Below, piece after piece: positions 46,978 through 55,236 of a stretch of 64,000 bases of DNA. Source of the stretch: Aciduricibacillus chroicocephali (GTDB lineage Bacteria; Bacillota; Bacilli; Bacillales; Amphibacillaceae); the NCBI RefSeq assembly GCF_030762805.1, contig NZ_CP129113.1, forward strand, positions 2,184,001 to 2,248,000, written 5' to 3'. Position 1 is the stretch's first letter. Each line of letters starts with the position of its first letter. Below the pieces are notes generated by a model. It worked only from the letters and a program-made list of their open reading frames with translations. It made no database searches and had not been told where the DNA came from. The position numbers and the translations under genes are program-made.

Positions 46978-47442
46978 TTGAAAAAAATCTTATCTTGCTT
47001 GATTGCGCTGACATTCATCTTGTCGCCGATTTCACCGGTTGGCACCATCTTTGTCCAAGATCACGTACAAAAAGTAGAAGCAAGAGGTTATAAATCTGTT
47101 AGACGCAGTTACAGTCCGACTCCAAAGCGATACAACCAGCAACCGAAACAAAACAATTCCAATTACAATAAGTCAACGAATAACAATAAATCTACATCAA
47201 CTGCAACAAACCAAAGACGCGGATTCTTCTCCGGTGGTTTCGCCAAAGGTCTCTTCATCGGTGGCCTAGCTGGTATGCTCTTCGGTGGATTCCTTGGCAA
47301 CATGGGCGCATTCGGCTCATTCCTCGGATTGCTAATCAATATTATTGCAATTGTGTTCATCATTAACATCGTGCGTAGCATTTTCGCAGCAATGAGAATG
47401 AAGAAGCGACACAGAGAGGATGCGAATCATTGGAGAAACTAA
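46978..47442 (+). CDS. Membrane protein with glycine-rich hairpin, resembling the N-terminus of bacterial Tim44-like proteins
   Basis: About 154 residues from TTG at 46978, eight bases after GGAGGG. Signal-like helix (1-22), Asn/Ser/Lys-rich region (35-75), then RRGFFSGGFAKGLFIGGLAGMLFGG-type Gly-rich hydrophobic hairpin (quoted in part) and a second membrane helix (about 110-135) before a basic tail. The order matches the N-terminal part of bacterial Tim44-domain proteins, without the Tim44 domain itself. Function unknown. Two bases before the YxcD-like gene. Confidence 0.75.
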   Translation: MKKILSCLIALTFILSPISPVGTIFVQDHVQKVEARGYKSVRRSYSPTPKRYNQQPKQNNSNYNKSTNNNKSTSTATNQRRGFFSGGFAKGLFIGGLAGMLFGGFLGNMGAFGSFLGLLINIIAIVFIINIVRSIFAAMRMKKRHREDANHWRN

Positions 47443-47444
47443 CG

Positions 47445-47720
47445 ATGGATGAGCAAGACGTAACAAATGCGATTTGTCTTTATGTCGCTGATGAGAAGCA
47501 TATCGAGCCCCGACATGTGGAAGTTGAACTTGCCTATGACGACCAGCTCGGTTTCTCAGCTGAAGCTTATTATGAACGCGGCAAGATGAGCCTTTCCCAT
47601 CATCAGATGATCCAGGCAATCCGATTCTGGATTGATGAAACGCTTGATGAGGATCCTTCCTCTGCAGCAATCCGGCTTGAACTCGATGATGTGCAAGGCA
47701 TTATCGCGAATATACGGTAA
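47445..47720 (+). CDS. yxcD: YxcD family protein (DUF2653)
   Basis: 91 residues, soluble, acidic. MDEQDVTNAICLYVADEKHI at the start and VEVELAYDDQLGFSAEAYYERG in the middle (shown in part) match the small Bacillus YxcD/DUF2653 family of unknown function. ATG at 47445 with GGAG nine bases upstream; it begins two bases after the preceding membrane-protein gene, so the pair forms an operon with a terminator after it. Confidence 0.82.
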   Translation: MDEQDVTNAICLYVADEKHIEPRHVEVELAYDDQLGFSAEAYYERGKMSLSHHQMIQAIRFWIDETLDEDPSSAAIRLELDDVQGIIANIR

Positions 47721-47725
47721 TAGAC

Positions 47726-47758
47726 AAAAGCCCCGACCTTTTATAGGCCGGGGCTTTT
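47726..47758. terminator. Terminator between yxcD and the DUF3899 gene
   Basis: AAAAGCCCCG (47726-47735) pairs with CGGGGCTTTT (47749-47758); it serves both convergent genes. Confidence 0.92.
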
Positions 47759-47770
47759 CTATTTTTCTCT

Positions 47771-48106
47771 TTAATAATAGAAGTAAAGTGCAACAGCCAT
47801 TGCAAACAGCATGACCAATCCCGTTATAAACGGGTACAAATAACTTTGTGGCATCAATTCAGAGAGCCTTCTTCGTTCCTCCCCTTCCATCTTCCCAAAA
47901 AAACTTTGAAAACTATGAAACACGATATCAAAGAATCCCCCTCTAATTACAAATCCGAATAGAGAAATGAGCACAAGCAGGATTCCTGCCATAAATGACA
48001 CATCTGTATATACCAAAAGGGTCAACCCTTTATAAAAGATGAAGCAAGCAGCTAGAACTGCTGCTTGCGAAATAGCAATCCATAAGACTAGTTTCTTCAA
48101 TGACAA
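47771..48106 (-). CDS. DUF3899-like membrane protein
   Basis: 111 residues with three membrane helices (about 5-27, 37-55 and 88-110). The middle RGGFFDIVFHSFQSFF segment after helix 2 is characteristic of the DUF3899 family found in Bacillales. Role unknown. GAGGAG lies upstream of the ATG. Convergent with yxcD. Confidence 0.75.
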   Translation of the reverse strand: MSLKKLVLWIAISQAAVLAACFIFYKGLTLLVYTDVSFMAGILLVLISLFGFVIRGGFFDIVFHSFQSFFGKMEGEERRRLSELMPQSYLYPFITGLVMLFAMAVALYFYY

Positions 48107-48337
48107 ACGAAGCTCCTCCTGCCTCTTTATTAACTACCATTCATTATAGTGCATTTTTCCCCACTATATAATAAAAGAAATTTTGCTGGCAAGCAGGCTT
48201 ATAAATGTCCAATAAGTGGTATATACTGACTGACATTCAATGTCCATAATTTGAAAGCGCATACAGTTCTATTCGACATAATTACAAGAAATTTGTCGAT
48301 GTTAGTTATCTATTGGAAATATGACAAATTATTTTTA
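48107..48337. other. A/T-rich intergenic region upstream of opp
   Basis: About 230 bases between the divergent DUF3899 and oppA genes. No gene or riboswitch is recognised. ACATAATTACAAGAAATTTGT-like A/T-rich inverted sequences near 48277-48298 could bind a regulator, but I cannot assign one. Confidence 0.3.
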
Positions 48338-48365
48338 TTTACATACTATTAAAATATAGTATAAT
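48338..48365 (+). promoter_or_regulatory. Sigma-A promoter of opp
   Basis: TTTACA (48338-48343), 16-base spacer, TATAAT (48360-48365), 41 bases before the oppA ATG. Confidence 0.6.
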
Positions 48366-48380
48366 TATTTTCAGTAAGTT
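48366..48380. promoter_or_regulatory. CodY-box-like site at oppA
   Basis: TATTTTCAGTAAGTT matches the CodY motif AATTTTCWGAAAATT at 12 of 15 positions and lies directly after the -10 box, where a bound repressor would block RNA polymerase. CodY repression of peptide-uptake operons in rich medium is known in Gram-positives. Confidence 0.45.
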
Positions 48381-48406
48381 AGTAACAATTAAAAAGGGGT
48401 GTACAA

Positions 48407-50080
48407 ATGGAAAAGTCGAAAAAATTAGTTTTTATGACTCTTTTGATTGCTTTGGCATTAATCGTTTCTGCTTGTTCCTCAGGTTCGAAGGACAGCAGTG
48501 ATAAAAAAGGGGAAGGATCTAAGGACAAGAAGGAATTCAATATGATTGAAGTTGCTGAGATTCCTACAGGTGACCCTGCACTCGCTACTGACGCAGCCAG
48601 CTTCATCGTTTTAGGTCAGACTATGGAAGGCCTATATGCTTTGGACAAAAATGACAAGCCAGTCCCTGCTCTATCTGACGGTAAACCAAAGGTAAGCAAG
48701 GATGGTAAAGAATATACTTTCAAAATCAAGAAAGACGCCAAGTGGTCCAATGGTGATCCGGTAACAGCAAAAGATTTTGTCTTCGCTTGGAGAAGAGCTG
48801 TCGATCCTGCTACAGGTGCGGAATATGCATATATGTTCTCTGATGTAGTTAAAAACGCAGACAAAATCATGAACAGCAAAGCTAAACCGGAAGAGCTCGG
48901 TGTTGAAGCAACTGATGACAACACTTTGAAAGTAACATTGGAACACCCAGTACCTTATCTTGATTCATTGCTAGCATTCGGTACATACTTGCCAATGAAT
49001 CAGAAGTTCTTTGAACAGACAAAAGGCAAATACGGTACAAACAGCGACAATATGATTGCAAACGGTCCATTCGTTCTTAAAGACTGGAACGGTTCTGGTC
49101 TTACATGGAGCTATGTAAAGAATGACAAGTACTATGATAAAGACAAGGTAAACCTTAATAAGGTTAACGTCCAAGTTGCAAAGACTCCGAATACAGCAGT
49201 CAACTTGTACAACACTGGAAAGGCTGATCGTACAGCCGCTCTATCAGCAGAGTACGCTAAGCAATATCAGAATAATAAAGAAGCTTCTACATTTGAAGAA
49301 AGCAGCTCTTGGTACCTCAAGTTCAATATGAAGCGTGATGGTAAAGAAACACCTCTTGCAAACAAAAATATCCGTAAAGCTCTTGCGATGGCATTTGATA
49401 AGAAAGCATATGTAGACACAGTTCTTTCAAATGGTTCTATTACAAGTGACGGTCTTGTGCCGCGCGGCCTTGCGAATGGTCCTAAATCAGGCAAAGACTT
49501 CCGTGAAGAAAGCGGAAACTTGATGTCCTATGATGTGAAACAAGCTCAAGAATATTGGAAGAAAGGTCTGAAAGAACTTGGCGTGAAAGAATTGACACTT
49601 GATTACTTGAGTGACGATACAGAAACAGCTAAGAAGACAGGCGAATTCTTCCAGAATCAGCTAGAAACTAATCTTAAAGGTTTGAAGCTTAAGCTTTCTA
49701 ACGTACCTTTCAAAGTCCGCATTGATAAAACTCAGAAGCAGGACTATGACATTTCAATGGCTGGCTGGGGTGCCGATTATCTTGATCCAATGACATACCT
49801 TGATCTATATGTCACAGACGGCGGAAACAACCAGGCAAGCTACTCTAACAAAAAGTATGACCAACTAATCGAAGACGCCAAAGTCAAGTATGCGAACGAT
49901 TCTGAGAAGCGTTGGGAAAAATTGCTTGAAGCTGAGAAACTTCTTATCCAAGAAGATACAGCAATCGCACCGATTTACCAAAGAGGTCACTTGGTTCTAA
50001 TCAAGCCATCTGTCAAGAATTTCGAGGAACACCTCTTTGGACCAGATTACACTCTTAAAAACGTAAAGATCGAAAAATAA
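48407..50080 (+). CDS. oppA: Oligopeptide ABC transporter substrate-binding lipoprotein
   Basis: Binds peptides outside the membrane. 557 residues, SBP_bac_5 family. Lipobox VSAC near residue 20-23, then a Ser/Lys/Asp-rich linker; AKWSNGDPVTAKDFVFAWRR near 110 (shown in part) is the family signature, and AGWGADYLDPMTYLDLY near 450 is close to peptide-binding DppE/OppA proteins. AAGGGGTG precedes the ATG. First gene of oppABCDF, separated from oppB by a strong hairpin that probably lowers downstream expression. Confidence 0.95.
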   Translation: MEKSKKLVFMTLLIALALIVSACSSGSKDSSDKKGEGSKDKKEFNMIEVAEIPTGDPALATDAASFIVLGQTMEGLYALDKNDKPVPALSDGKPKVSKDGKEYTFKIKKDAKWSNGDPVTAKDFVFAWRRAVDPATGAEYAYMFSDVVKNADKIMNSKAKPEELGVEATDDNTLKVTLEHPVPYLDSLLAFGTYLPMNQKFFEQTKGKYGTNSDNMIANGPFVLKDWNGSGLTWSYVKNDKYYDKDKVNLNKVNVQVAKTPNTAVNLYNTGKADRTAALSAEYAKQYQNNKEASTFEESSSWYLKFNMKRDGKETPLANKNIRKALAMAFDKKAYVDTVLSNGSITSDGLVPRGLANGPKSGKDFREESGNLMSYDVKQAQEYWKKGLKELGVKELTLDYLSDDTETAKKTGEFFQNQLETNLKGLKLKLSNVPFKVRIDKTQKQDYDISMAGWGADYLDPMTYLDLYVTDGGNNQASYSNKKYDQLIEDAKVKYANDSEKRWEKLLEAEKLLIQEDTAIAPIYQRGHLVLIKPSVKNFEEHLFGPDYTLKNVKIEK

Positions 50081-50109
50081 TAATTAAGTCACATAACAGT
50101 TCGTTGGCG

Positions 50110-50141
50110 AAAGAGAGTATTTGCAAAAATACTCTCTTTCC
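50110..50141 (+). terminator. Intercistronic hairpin between oppA and oppB
   Basis: A perfect 14-bp stem: GAAAGAGAGTATTT (50110-50123) with AAATACTCTCTTTC (50128-50141), loop GCAA. No uninterrupted T-run follows (CCCCTGTTTT), so it may act as a partial terminator or 3' stabiliser that gives excess OppA over the permease. Confidence 0.7.
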
Positions 50142-50207
50142 CCTGTTTTACACCCTCTTGTTTTGAAAATTTAAACTTTTCCATTTGGATAAGGAGGATA
50201 AAGAATT

Positions 50208-51140
50208 ATGGTGAAGTACCTTGCCCAGCGTGTCGTCTACTTGATCATCACCCTATTTGTGATCACTTCATTCACTTTCTTTCTTATGAAGTTCCTGCCG
50301 GGTACACCTTTTCAGAATGAAGAGAAACTATCCGTTGAACAGAGAGAAATTCTGAATGAAAAATATGGCCTGAACAAGCCTGTTCCCGTTCAATATGTGA
50401 ATTACATGAAAAATGTCGCGACAGGTGATCTCGGTAATTCATTCCAGTTTGACAATCAGCCCGTTACAGACCTTCTGAAAAGTCGCATCGGACCTTCCCT
50501 GCAATTGGGCTTCCAGGCGATGATTGTCGGTACAATTGTCGGTATCGCACTCGGTGTCCTTGCCGCAATGTTCCAGAACACATGGATTGATTACGGCAGC
50601 ACATTCCTAGCAGTGCTAGGCAAATCCATCCCCTCCTTCGTATTCGCAGCACTTCTGCAATACTATATCGGTGTTAAACTCGGATGGCTGCCTGTAGCCT
50701 CCTGGGACGGATTCGCCTCTTCAATCTTGCCGACTATCGCGTTAGCCATTTTCCCTGTTGCGACTGCGGCGCGTTTCATGCGAACGGAATTGATTGAAGT
50801 GCTGAGCTCCGATTACATTACACTCGCCAAAGCAAAAGGTAACTCACGTATGGAAGTCGCCATCAAACACGCTATCCGCAATGCACTCATCCCACTCATT
50901 ACAGTATTGGGACCGATGGCTGTAAGTTTGATGACAGGTTCCATGGTTGTTGAGCAGATTTTCGCAATACCTGGTATTGGTGAACAATTTGTTAAATCAA
51001 TTACAACGAATGACTTCCCGATCATTATGGGTACGACAATCTTCTTCGCTGTACTGCTCACAGTCATCGTTCTGATTGTCGACATCTTATATGGAATCAT
51101 TGACCCTAGAATCAGATTGGCAGGAGGGGCTAAGAAATGA
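50208..51140 (+). CDS. oppB: Oligopeptide ABC transporter permease OppB
   Basis: 310 residues, six membrane helices, BPD_transp_1 fold. N-terminal YLAQRVVYLIITLFVIT and MKFLPGTPF are typical of OppB; the EAA loop is LSSDYITLAKAKGNSRMEV near 205. GGAGG precedes the ATG. Its last four bases overlap the oppC start. Confidence 0.95.
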   Translation: MVKYLAQRVVYLIITLFVITSFTFFLMKFLPGTPFQNEEKLSVEQREILNEKYGLNKPVPVQYVNYMKNVATGDLGNSFQFDNQPVTDLLKSRIGPSLQLGFQAMIVGTIVGIALGVLAAMFQNTWIDYGSTFLAVLGKSIPSFVFAALLQYYIGVKLGWLPVASWDGFASSILPTIALAIFPVATAARFMRTELIEVLSSDYITLAKAKGNSRMEVAIKHAIRNALIPLITVLGPMAVSLMTGSMVVEQIFAIPGIGEQFVKSITTNDFPIIMGTTIFFAVLLTVIVLIVDILYGIIDPRIRLAGGAKK

Positions 51141-52156
51141 GAAACACAAACGATCCTATATCTAAAGACATGTTCGAACTGGCCCCACATTCCACTGGTG
51201 ACAATGAGGTCATTGCCAAGCCACAGCTTTCCTTCATGAAAGACGCTTGGCTTCGTGTACGGAAGAACAAAGCAGCTCTTGTCAGTGCCGTTCTGCTTTT
51301 GCTCGTTGTCCTCATGGCGTTCATTGGACCACATCTTTCCCATTATGATGCGTACCATCAAGATGTAACGAAAGCCAATCTCCCGCCAAAAATTCCAGGG
51401 CTTGAGAAATTGGGCATATTCGATGGAAAGATGGATGTCGGCGGTGTAGAGACAGATGTCTATGCACAGAACAATGTAAAGGAAAATTACTGGTTCGGTA
51501 CAGACAGTCTCGGACGTGACCTGTTCTCCCGTGTATGGGTTGGAACTAGAGTCTCACTATATATTGCTCTTTTGGCAGCTGTAATCGATATGCTGATCGG
51601 TGTCATTTACGGACTCGTCTCAGGATTCAGAGGCGGCAGAGTCGATAACGTGATGCAACGTATACTGGAAGTCATCTCAGGCATTCCAAACCTTATCGTT
51701 GTTATTCTCATGCTCCTGATCCTGAATCCCGGCATCATTTCAATTACGATTGCAATGGTCATAACCGGCTGGATCGGTATGGCAAGGGTCGTGCGCGGAC
51801 AAGTATTGAAACTGAAGAATCAGGAATACATCCTTGCTTCACGCACACTAGGAGCGAAGAACAACAGACTGCTCTTCAAACACCTTTTGCCGAACCTTAC
51901 TGGTGTCATCATCATCAACACGATGTTCACCATTCCAAGTGCAATCTTTTTCGAAGCATTCCTTAGCTTCATCGGAATTGGCTTACAGGCACCAAAAGCC
52001 TCACTCGGTACATTGATTGAAGATGGATACAAGACGTTCCAGTTCCTGCCTCACCTAATGATCATACCGAGTATCGTAATCTGTATTATCTTGATTACAA
52101 CGAACTTGATTGGTGACGGACTCAGAGACGCATTCGACCCGAAAATGCGGGATTAA
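51137..52156 (+). CDS. oppC: Oligopeptide ABC transporter permease OppC
   Basis: 339 residues with the OppC N-terminal domain (KDAWLRVRKNKAALVSAV) before six membrane helices. YWFGTDSLGRDLFSRVWVGTR near 118 (shown in part) and the EAA loop KNQEYILASRTLGAKNNRL near 232 are diagnostic. ATG overlaps the oppB stop by four bases; GGAGGGG lies upstream. Confidence 0.95.
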   Translation: MRNTNDPISKDMFELAPHSTGDNEVIAKPQLSFMKDAWLRVRKNKAALVSAVLLLLVVLMAFIGPHLSHYDAYHQDVTKANLPPKIPGLEKLGIFDGKMDVGGVETDVYAQNNVKENYWFGTDSLGRDLFSRVWVGTRVSLYIALLAAVIDMLIGVIYGLVSGFRGGRVDNVMQRILEVISGIPNLIVVILMLLILNPGIISITIAMVITGWIGMARVVRGQVLKLKNQEYILASRTLGAKNNRLLFKHLLPNLTGVIIINTMFTIPSAIFFEAFLSFIGIGLQAPKASLGTLIEDGYKTFQFLPHLMIIPSIVICIILITTNLIGDGLRDAFDPKMRD

Positions 52157-52173
52157 TAGACGGGGTGAAACTA

Positions 52174-53214
52174 TTGAGAAAAAAAATATTGGAAGTCAAA
52201 GATTTGAATATATCCTTTCACACTTTTGCTGGTGAAGTACAAGCAATTCGCGGTGTGAATTTTGACCTGTACGAAGGAGAAACGCTCGCTATCGTTGGTG
52301 AGTCGGGTTCGGGTAAATCCGTAACGACGAAATCTATCATGCGCCTGCTGCCTACGAGTAGTTCTGAGGTCAAGTCAGGGCAGATTCTCTTTGACGGCAA
52401 AGATATCGTGACTGCTTCTGAAAGAGAAATGCAAAAGATCCGCGGTAAAGACATCTCTATGATCTTCCAGGATCCAATGACCTCTCTAAACCCAACAATG
52501 CAAGTCGGCAAACAGATTATGGAACCGTTGCTTAAACATCAGAACATGAGCAGACATGATGCAAGAAGCCGTGCACTTGAATTGTTGAAAATGGTTGGCA
52601 TCCCAAATGCAGAAGCCCGTATGAAGCAATATCCGCATCAGTTCTCAGGTGGTATGAGACAGCGTGTAGTTATCGCAATCGCTCTTGCTTGCGCACCAAA
52701 AGTACTCATTGCCGATGAGCCGACGACTGCTCTTGATGTAACGATCCAAGCTCAGATGCTTGATTTAATGAAGGATTTGCAGAAGCAGATTGAAACGTCA
52801 ATCATCTTCATTACCCATGATCTCGGCGTTGTTGCGAATGTCGCTGATCGTGTCGCCGTTATGTATGGAGGTAAAATCGTTGAAGTTGGCACAGTCGATG
52901 AAATTTTCTACAATCCAAAGCACCCTTATACTTGGGGACTCATCAGTTCCATGCCTTCACTCGACGAACAAGAAGATGAGCTTTATGTCATTCCAGGAAC
53001 ACCGCCTGATCTGTTGAATCCGCCAAAAGGCGATGCTTTTGCACCGAGAAATCCTTATGCTATGAAGATTGACCTGGAAGAGCAGCCGCCGATGTTCAAA
53101 GTCTCAGATACACATTATGCGGCAACTTGGCTTCTCCATCCCGATGCTCCTGCATATGAGCCTCCGCAGAAGATTAAAGACAGAATGGCTGAGTTTGAAA
53201 AAGGTGGGTTTTAA
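52174..53214 (+). CDS. oppD: Oligopeptide ABC transporter ATP-binding protein OppD
   Basis: About 346 residues from a TTG at 52174, six bases after GGGGTG; a GTG nine bases earlier lies inside that ribosome site. Walker A GESGSGKS near residue 40, signature [15 protein letters not shown] near 157, Walker [13 protein letters not shown] near 178, and the C-terminal oligopeptide/dipeptide domain (about 250-346, with [19 protein letters not shown]). Confidence 0.95.
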   Translation: MRKKILEVKDLNISFHTFAGEVQAIRGVNFDLYEGETLAIVGESGSGKSVTTKSIMRLLPTSSSEVKSGQILFDGKDIVTASEREMQKIRGKDISMIFQDPMTSLNPTMQVGKQIMEPLLKHQNMSRHDARSRALELLKMVGIPNAEARMKQYPHQFSGGMRQRVVIAIALACAPKVLIADEPTTALDVTIQAQMLDLMKDLQKQIETSIIFITHDLGVVANVADRVAVMYGGKIVEVGTVDEIFYNPKHPYTWGLISSMPSLDEQEDELYVIPGTPPDLLNPPKGDAFAPRNPYAMKIDLEEQPPMFKVSDTHYAATWLLHPDAPAYEPPQKIKDRMAEFEKGGF

Positions 53215-54156
53215 ATGGCTGAAAAAGAAAAGCTGCTCGAAATTAAAAATCTTAAACAATACTTCAACGTAGGAAGTTCCAATGAAGTTCGTGCAGTAGA
53301 TGATATTTCATTTGATATCTACAGAGGAGAAACATTGGGGATCGTTGGAGAATCCGGATGTGGCAAGTCCACTACTGGCAGAACGATAATCGGACTTTAT
53401 GATGCGACAGGCGGCCAAGTATTATATGAAGGAAAAGACGTTCATGCGAAGAAATCAAAAGCAGAACTGAAAAGTCTCCATCAGAATATGCAAATGATTT
53501 TCCAAGATCCGTACGCTTCATTGAATCCACGCATGAAGGTCAATGATATCGTCGCTGAAGGCATTGATATCCACGGCCTTGCGTCATCCAAGAAAGAGCG
53601 TGCTGATAAAGTCATCGAGCTATTGGAAACAGTCGGCTTGAATCGAGACCATGCGAACCGCTACCCGCATGAATTCTCTGGCGGCCAGCGCCAAAGAATT
53701 GGAATTGCTCGTGCTCTTGCGGTGAATCCGGAATTCATCATCGCCGATGAACCAATCTCCGCATTGGACGTATCAATCCAGGCACAGGTCGTCAACTTGA
53801 TGAAGAAGCTGCAAAAGGAAAAACAGCTCACTTACCTCTTCATCGCTCACGACTTGTCCATGGTCAAGTACATCAGTGACCGCATCGGCGTCATGTACTT
53901 TGGCAAGATGGTCGAACTCGCCAGCTCCGAAGATCTTTACCGGAATCCGATGCACCCGTACACGCAGTCATTGCTATCAGCAATTCCGCTCCCGGATCCG
54001 AATTACGAGCGGACTCGCAAGCGTAAAGCCTATGATCCGAAGATGCACGCCTATGAAGAAGGCGAAGAAGTGAAAATGCGCGAAGTGGCGCCTGATCATT
54101 TTGTTCTCTGCTCAGAGAGAGAGTTTGAGCAGTATAAGCAAGCTTATAAAAATTAA
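53215..54156 (+). CDS. oppF: Oligopeptide ABC transporter ATP-binding protein OppF
   Basis: 313 residues. Walker A GESGCGKST near residue 45, signature FSGGQRQRIGIARAL near 157, Walker B FIIADEPISALD near 175, and a C-terminal peptide-transport domain with LCSEREFEQY (the Cys is common in OppF, where it may be part of an iron-sulfur site). Its ATG abuts the oppD stop; GGTGGG upstream. Terminator follows directly. Confidence 0.95.
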   Translation: MAEKEKLLEIKNLKQYFNVGSSNEVRAVDDISFDIYRGETLGIVGESGCGKSTTGRTIIGLYDATGGQVLYEGKDVHAKKSKAELKSLHQNMQMIFQDPYASLNPRMKVNDIVAEGIDIHGLASSKKERADKVIELLETVGLNRDHANRYPHEFSGGQRQRIGIARALAVNPEFIIADEPISALDVSIQAQVVNLMKKLQKEKQLTYLFIAHDLSMVKYISDRIGVMYFGKMVELASSEDLYRNPMHPYTQSLLSAIPLPDPNYERTRKRKAYDPKMHAYEEGEEVKMREVAPDHFVLCSEREFEQYKQAYKN

Positions 54157-54195
54157 AAAACAGGGGTCTTGAGTTCAAACAAGGCCCCTGTTTTC
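54157..54195 (+). terminator. Terminator of opp
   Basis: AAAACAGGGG (54157-54166) pairs with CCCCTGTTTT (54185-54194), with additional CTT/AAG inner pairs. Confidence 0.9.
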
Positions 54196-54309
54196 TTATA
54201 TAAAAAGTTATTATTCGTAAAGAAATATGACCAATCCCTCTTTCGCCTCTTACCACATTGCAGTAAAAATGCTAAAATCCACTCAAACAGAACAAGAGGT
54301 GGTAATACA

Positions 54310-54717
54310 TTGGAAACGTCACATCTTCTAGGATTAATCAGCATAATAAGCGGTATGATTATGCTTACAGTACCACTTATCATCATCTTACGGCGCAGAC
54401 AATTCCGTGAAAATATACGAGTTGCCGAAACAACTGCAACGATTATTGAAAACATCCGACCAGTCTATTCAGAAAAAATGTACAACCCAGTCCTTGAATA
54501 TACAACCAAGGAAGGCGAAACGATCATCCACCGCTCCAAAATGGGCAGCAACCCTCCTCGTTTCAAGGAAGGTGAGCAAGTCAAAATATATTATCATATG
54601 GACAAACCTGAGAAACACCAGGTCAAAGCCGGATGGCCATACTACCTTCTCATTTCCATCTTCCTCTTTTTCGGTATTATTACTAGCGTAATCGGTGTGG
54701 TACCTTTTGTCTTGTAA
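54310..54717 (+). CDS. DUF3592-like membrane protein
   Basis: About 135 residues from TTG at 54310 after AGAGGTGG. Membrane helix at 5-27, an extracellular or cytoplasmic beta-domain (about 38-105) with ATIIENIRPVYSEKMYNPVLEY and GEQVKIYYHMDKP (first shown in part) like DUF3592 proteins, and a second helix at 112-133. Function unknown. Stands alone between opp and a repeat-rich region. Confidence 0.7.
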   Translation: METSHLLGLISIISGMIMLTVPLIIILRRRQFRENIRVAETTATIIENIRPVYSEKMYNPVLEYTTKEGETIIHRSKMGSNPPRFKEGEQVKIYYHMDKPEKHQVKAGWPYYLLISIFLFFGIITSVIGVVPFVL

Positions 54718-54758
54718 GAATAACAGGGCTGGGAACAGAAGTATCTTAGCCTACAGAG

Positions 54759-54800
54759 AACCCGAACTAATGCAAAGAAAATTTTGCCTTAGTTCGGGTT
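54759..54800. terminator. Hairpin inside the composite repeat
   Basis: AACCCGAACTAA (54759-54770) pairs exactly with TTAGTTCGGGTT (54789-54800). It could end transcription of the DUF3592 gene, but only ATTCATTT follows. Confidence 0.55.
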
Positions 54801-54847
54801 ATTCATTTCGAGTATAGAATTTCACCGGTTGTAACCCGCCGGATTTT

Positions 54848-54960
54848 CGTTGCAGGCGAACGCTTTCCACGGGCATGGCTTCAGCTAAATTCCAGGCAAA
54901 GAACGCCTTGGAATATTATCTTCAACTCATGCTATTCCCGTTGGAGTCGTCGCCCTCCAC
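54848..54960 (-). repeat. Bacillaceae-type interspersed repeat, copy 1
   Basis: Minus strand runs from GTGGAGGGCGACGACTCCAAC to GCCCGTGGAAAGCGTTCGCC (first shown to 20 bases or fewer in effect: GGAGGGCGACGACTCC). It matches the general plan of a repeat I know from other Bacillaceae, with GACTCCxxCGGGAA at one end and CCCGxGGAAAGCG at the other, but the middle is degenerate. Confidence 0.45.
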
Positions 54961-54987
54961 TGCAATCTGGATAGAACACCAGACATA

Positions 54988-55099
54988 GCGGAGGAAAGAT
55001 GCGAGACTCCCGTGGGAAGAACAAGCGTACTGAGACTGTGAGGCGCTTGCGCCACAGTGGCTCAGTGCTTGCCCACAGGAAAGCGAGCATTCTTTTCGT
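54988..55099 (+). repeat. Bacillaceae-type interspersed repeat, copy 2
   Basis: Plus strand from GCGGAGGAAAGATGCGAG, through GACTCCCGTGGGAAGAACAAGC, to CCACAGGAAAGCGAGC. It folds on itself: CTGAG-ACTGTG-GGCGC with GCGCC-CACAGT-CTCAG round GGCGCTTGCGCC, and an outer CAAGC/GCTTG and CCGTGGG/CCCACAGG stem. Opposite in direction to copy 1. Confidence 0.55.
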
Positions 55100-55236
55100 A
55101 GCGGTGGCTTACTCTTAACTATTATCATTTTATCCACTTTTCGTCTTTTATACAGGCATTTTTAGCTATGTCTCAGCCCCGTCTTATCTGTTAGAAGTAT
55201 TTACAATACACAGCATCACGCATTCTTGAGCGGCTA

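Larger units (their letters stand above)
54726..55180. repeat. Composite intergenic repeat element bounded by inverted GGGCTG-type ends
   Basis: The ~520-bp gap 54718-55236 is almost filled by this. The left end GGGCTGGGAACA (54726-54737) and right end TGTCTCAGCCCC (55169-55180) are imperfect inverted repeats. Inside are a strong hairpin (54759-54800) and two oppositely oriented copies of a structured repeat. No transposase or protein frame is present. Such elements occur dispersed in Bacillaceae genomes by my recollection; function unknown. Confidence 0.55.

Noticed and set aside
54922-55137. 71-codon frame inside the composite repeat.
   Set aside because: It spans both inverted repeat copies and their self-complementary stems, with no ribosome site; an artefact of structured DNA.
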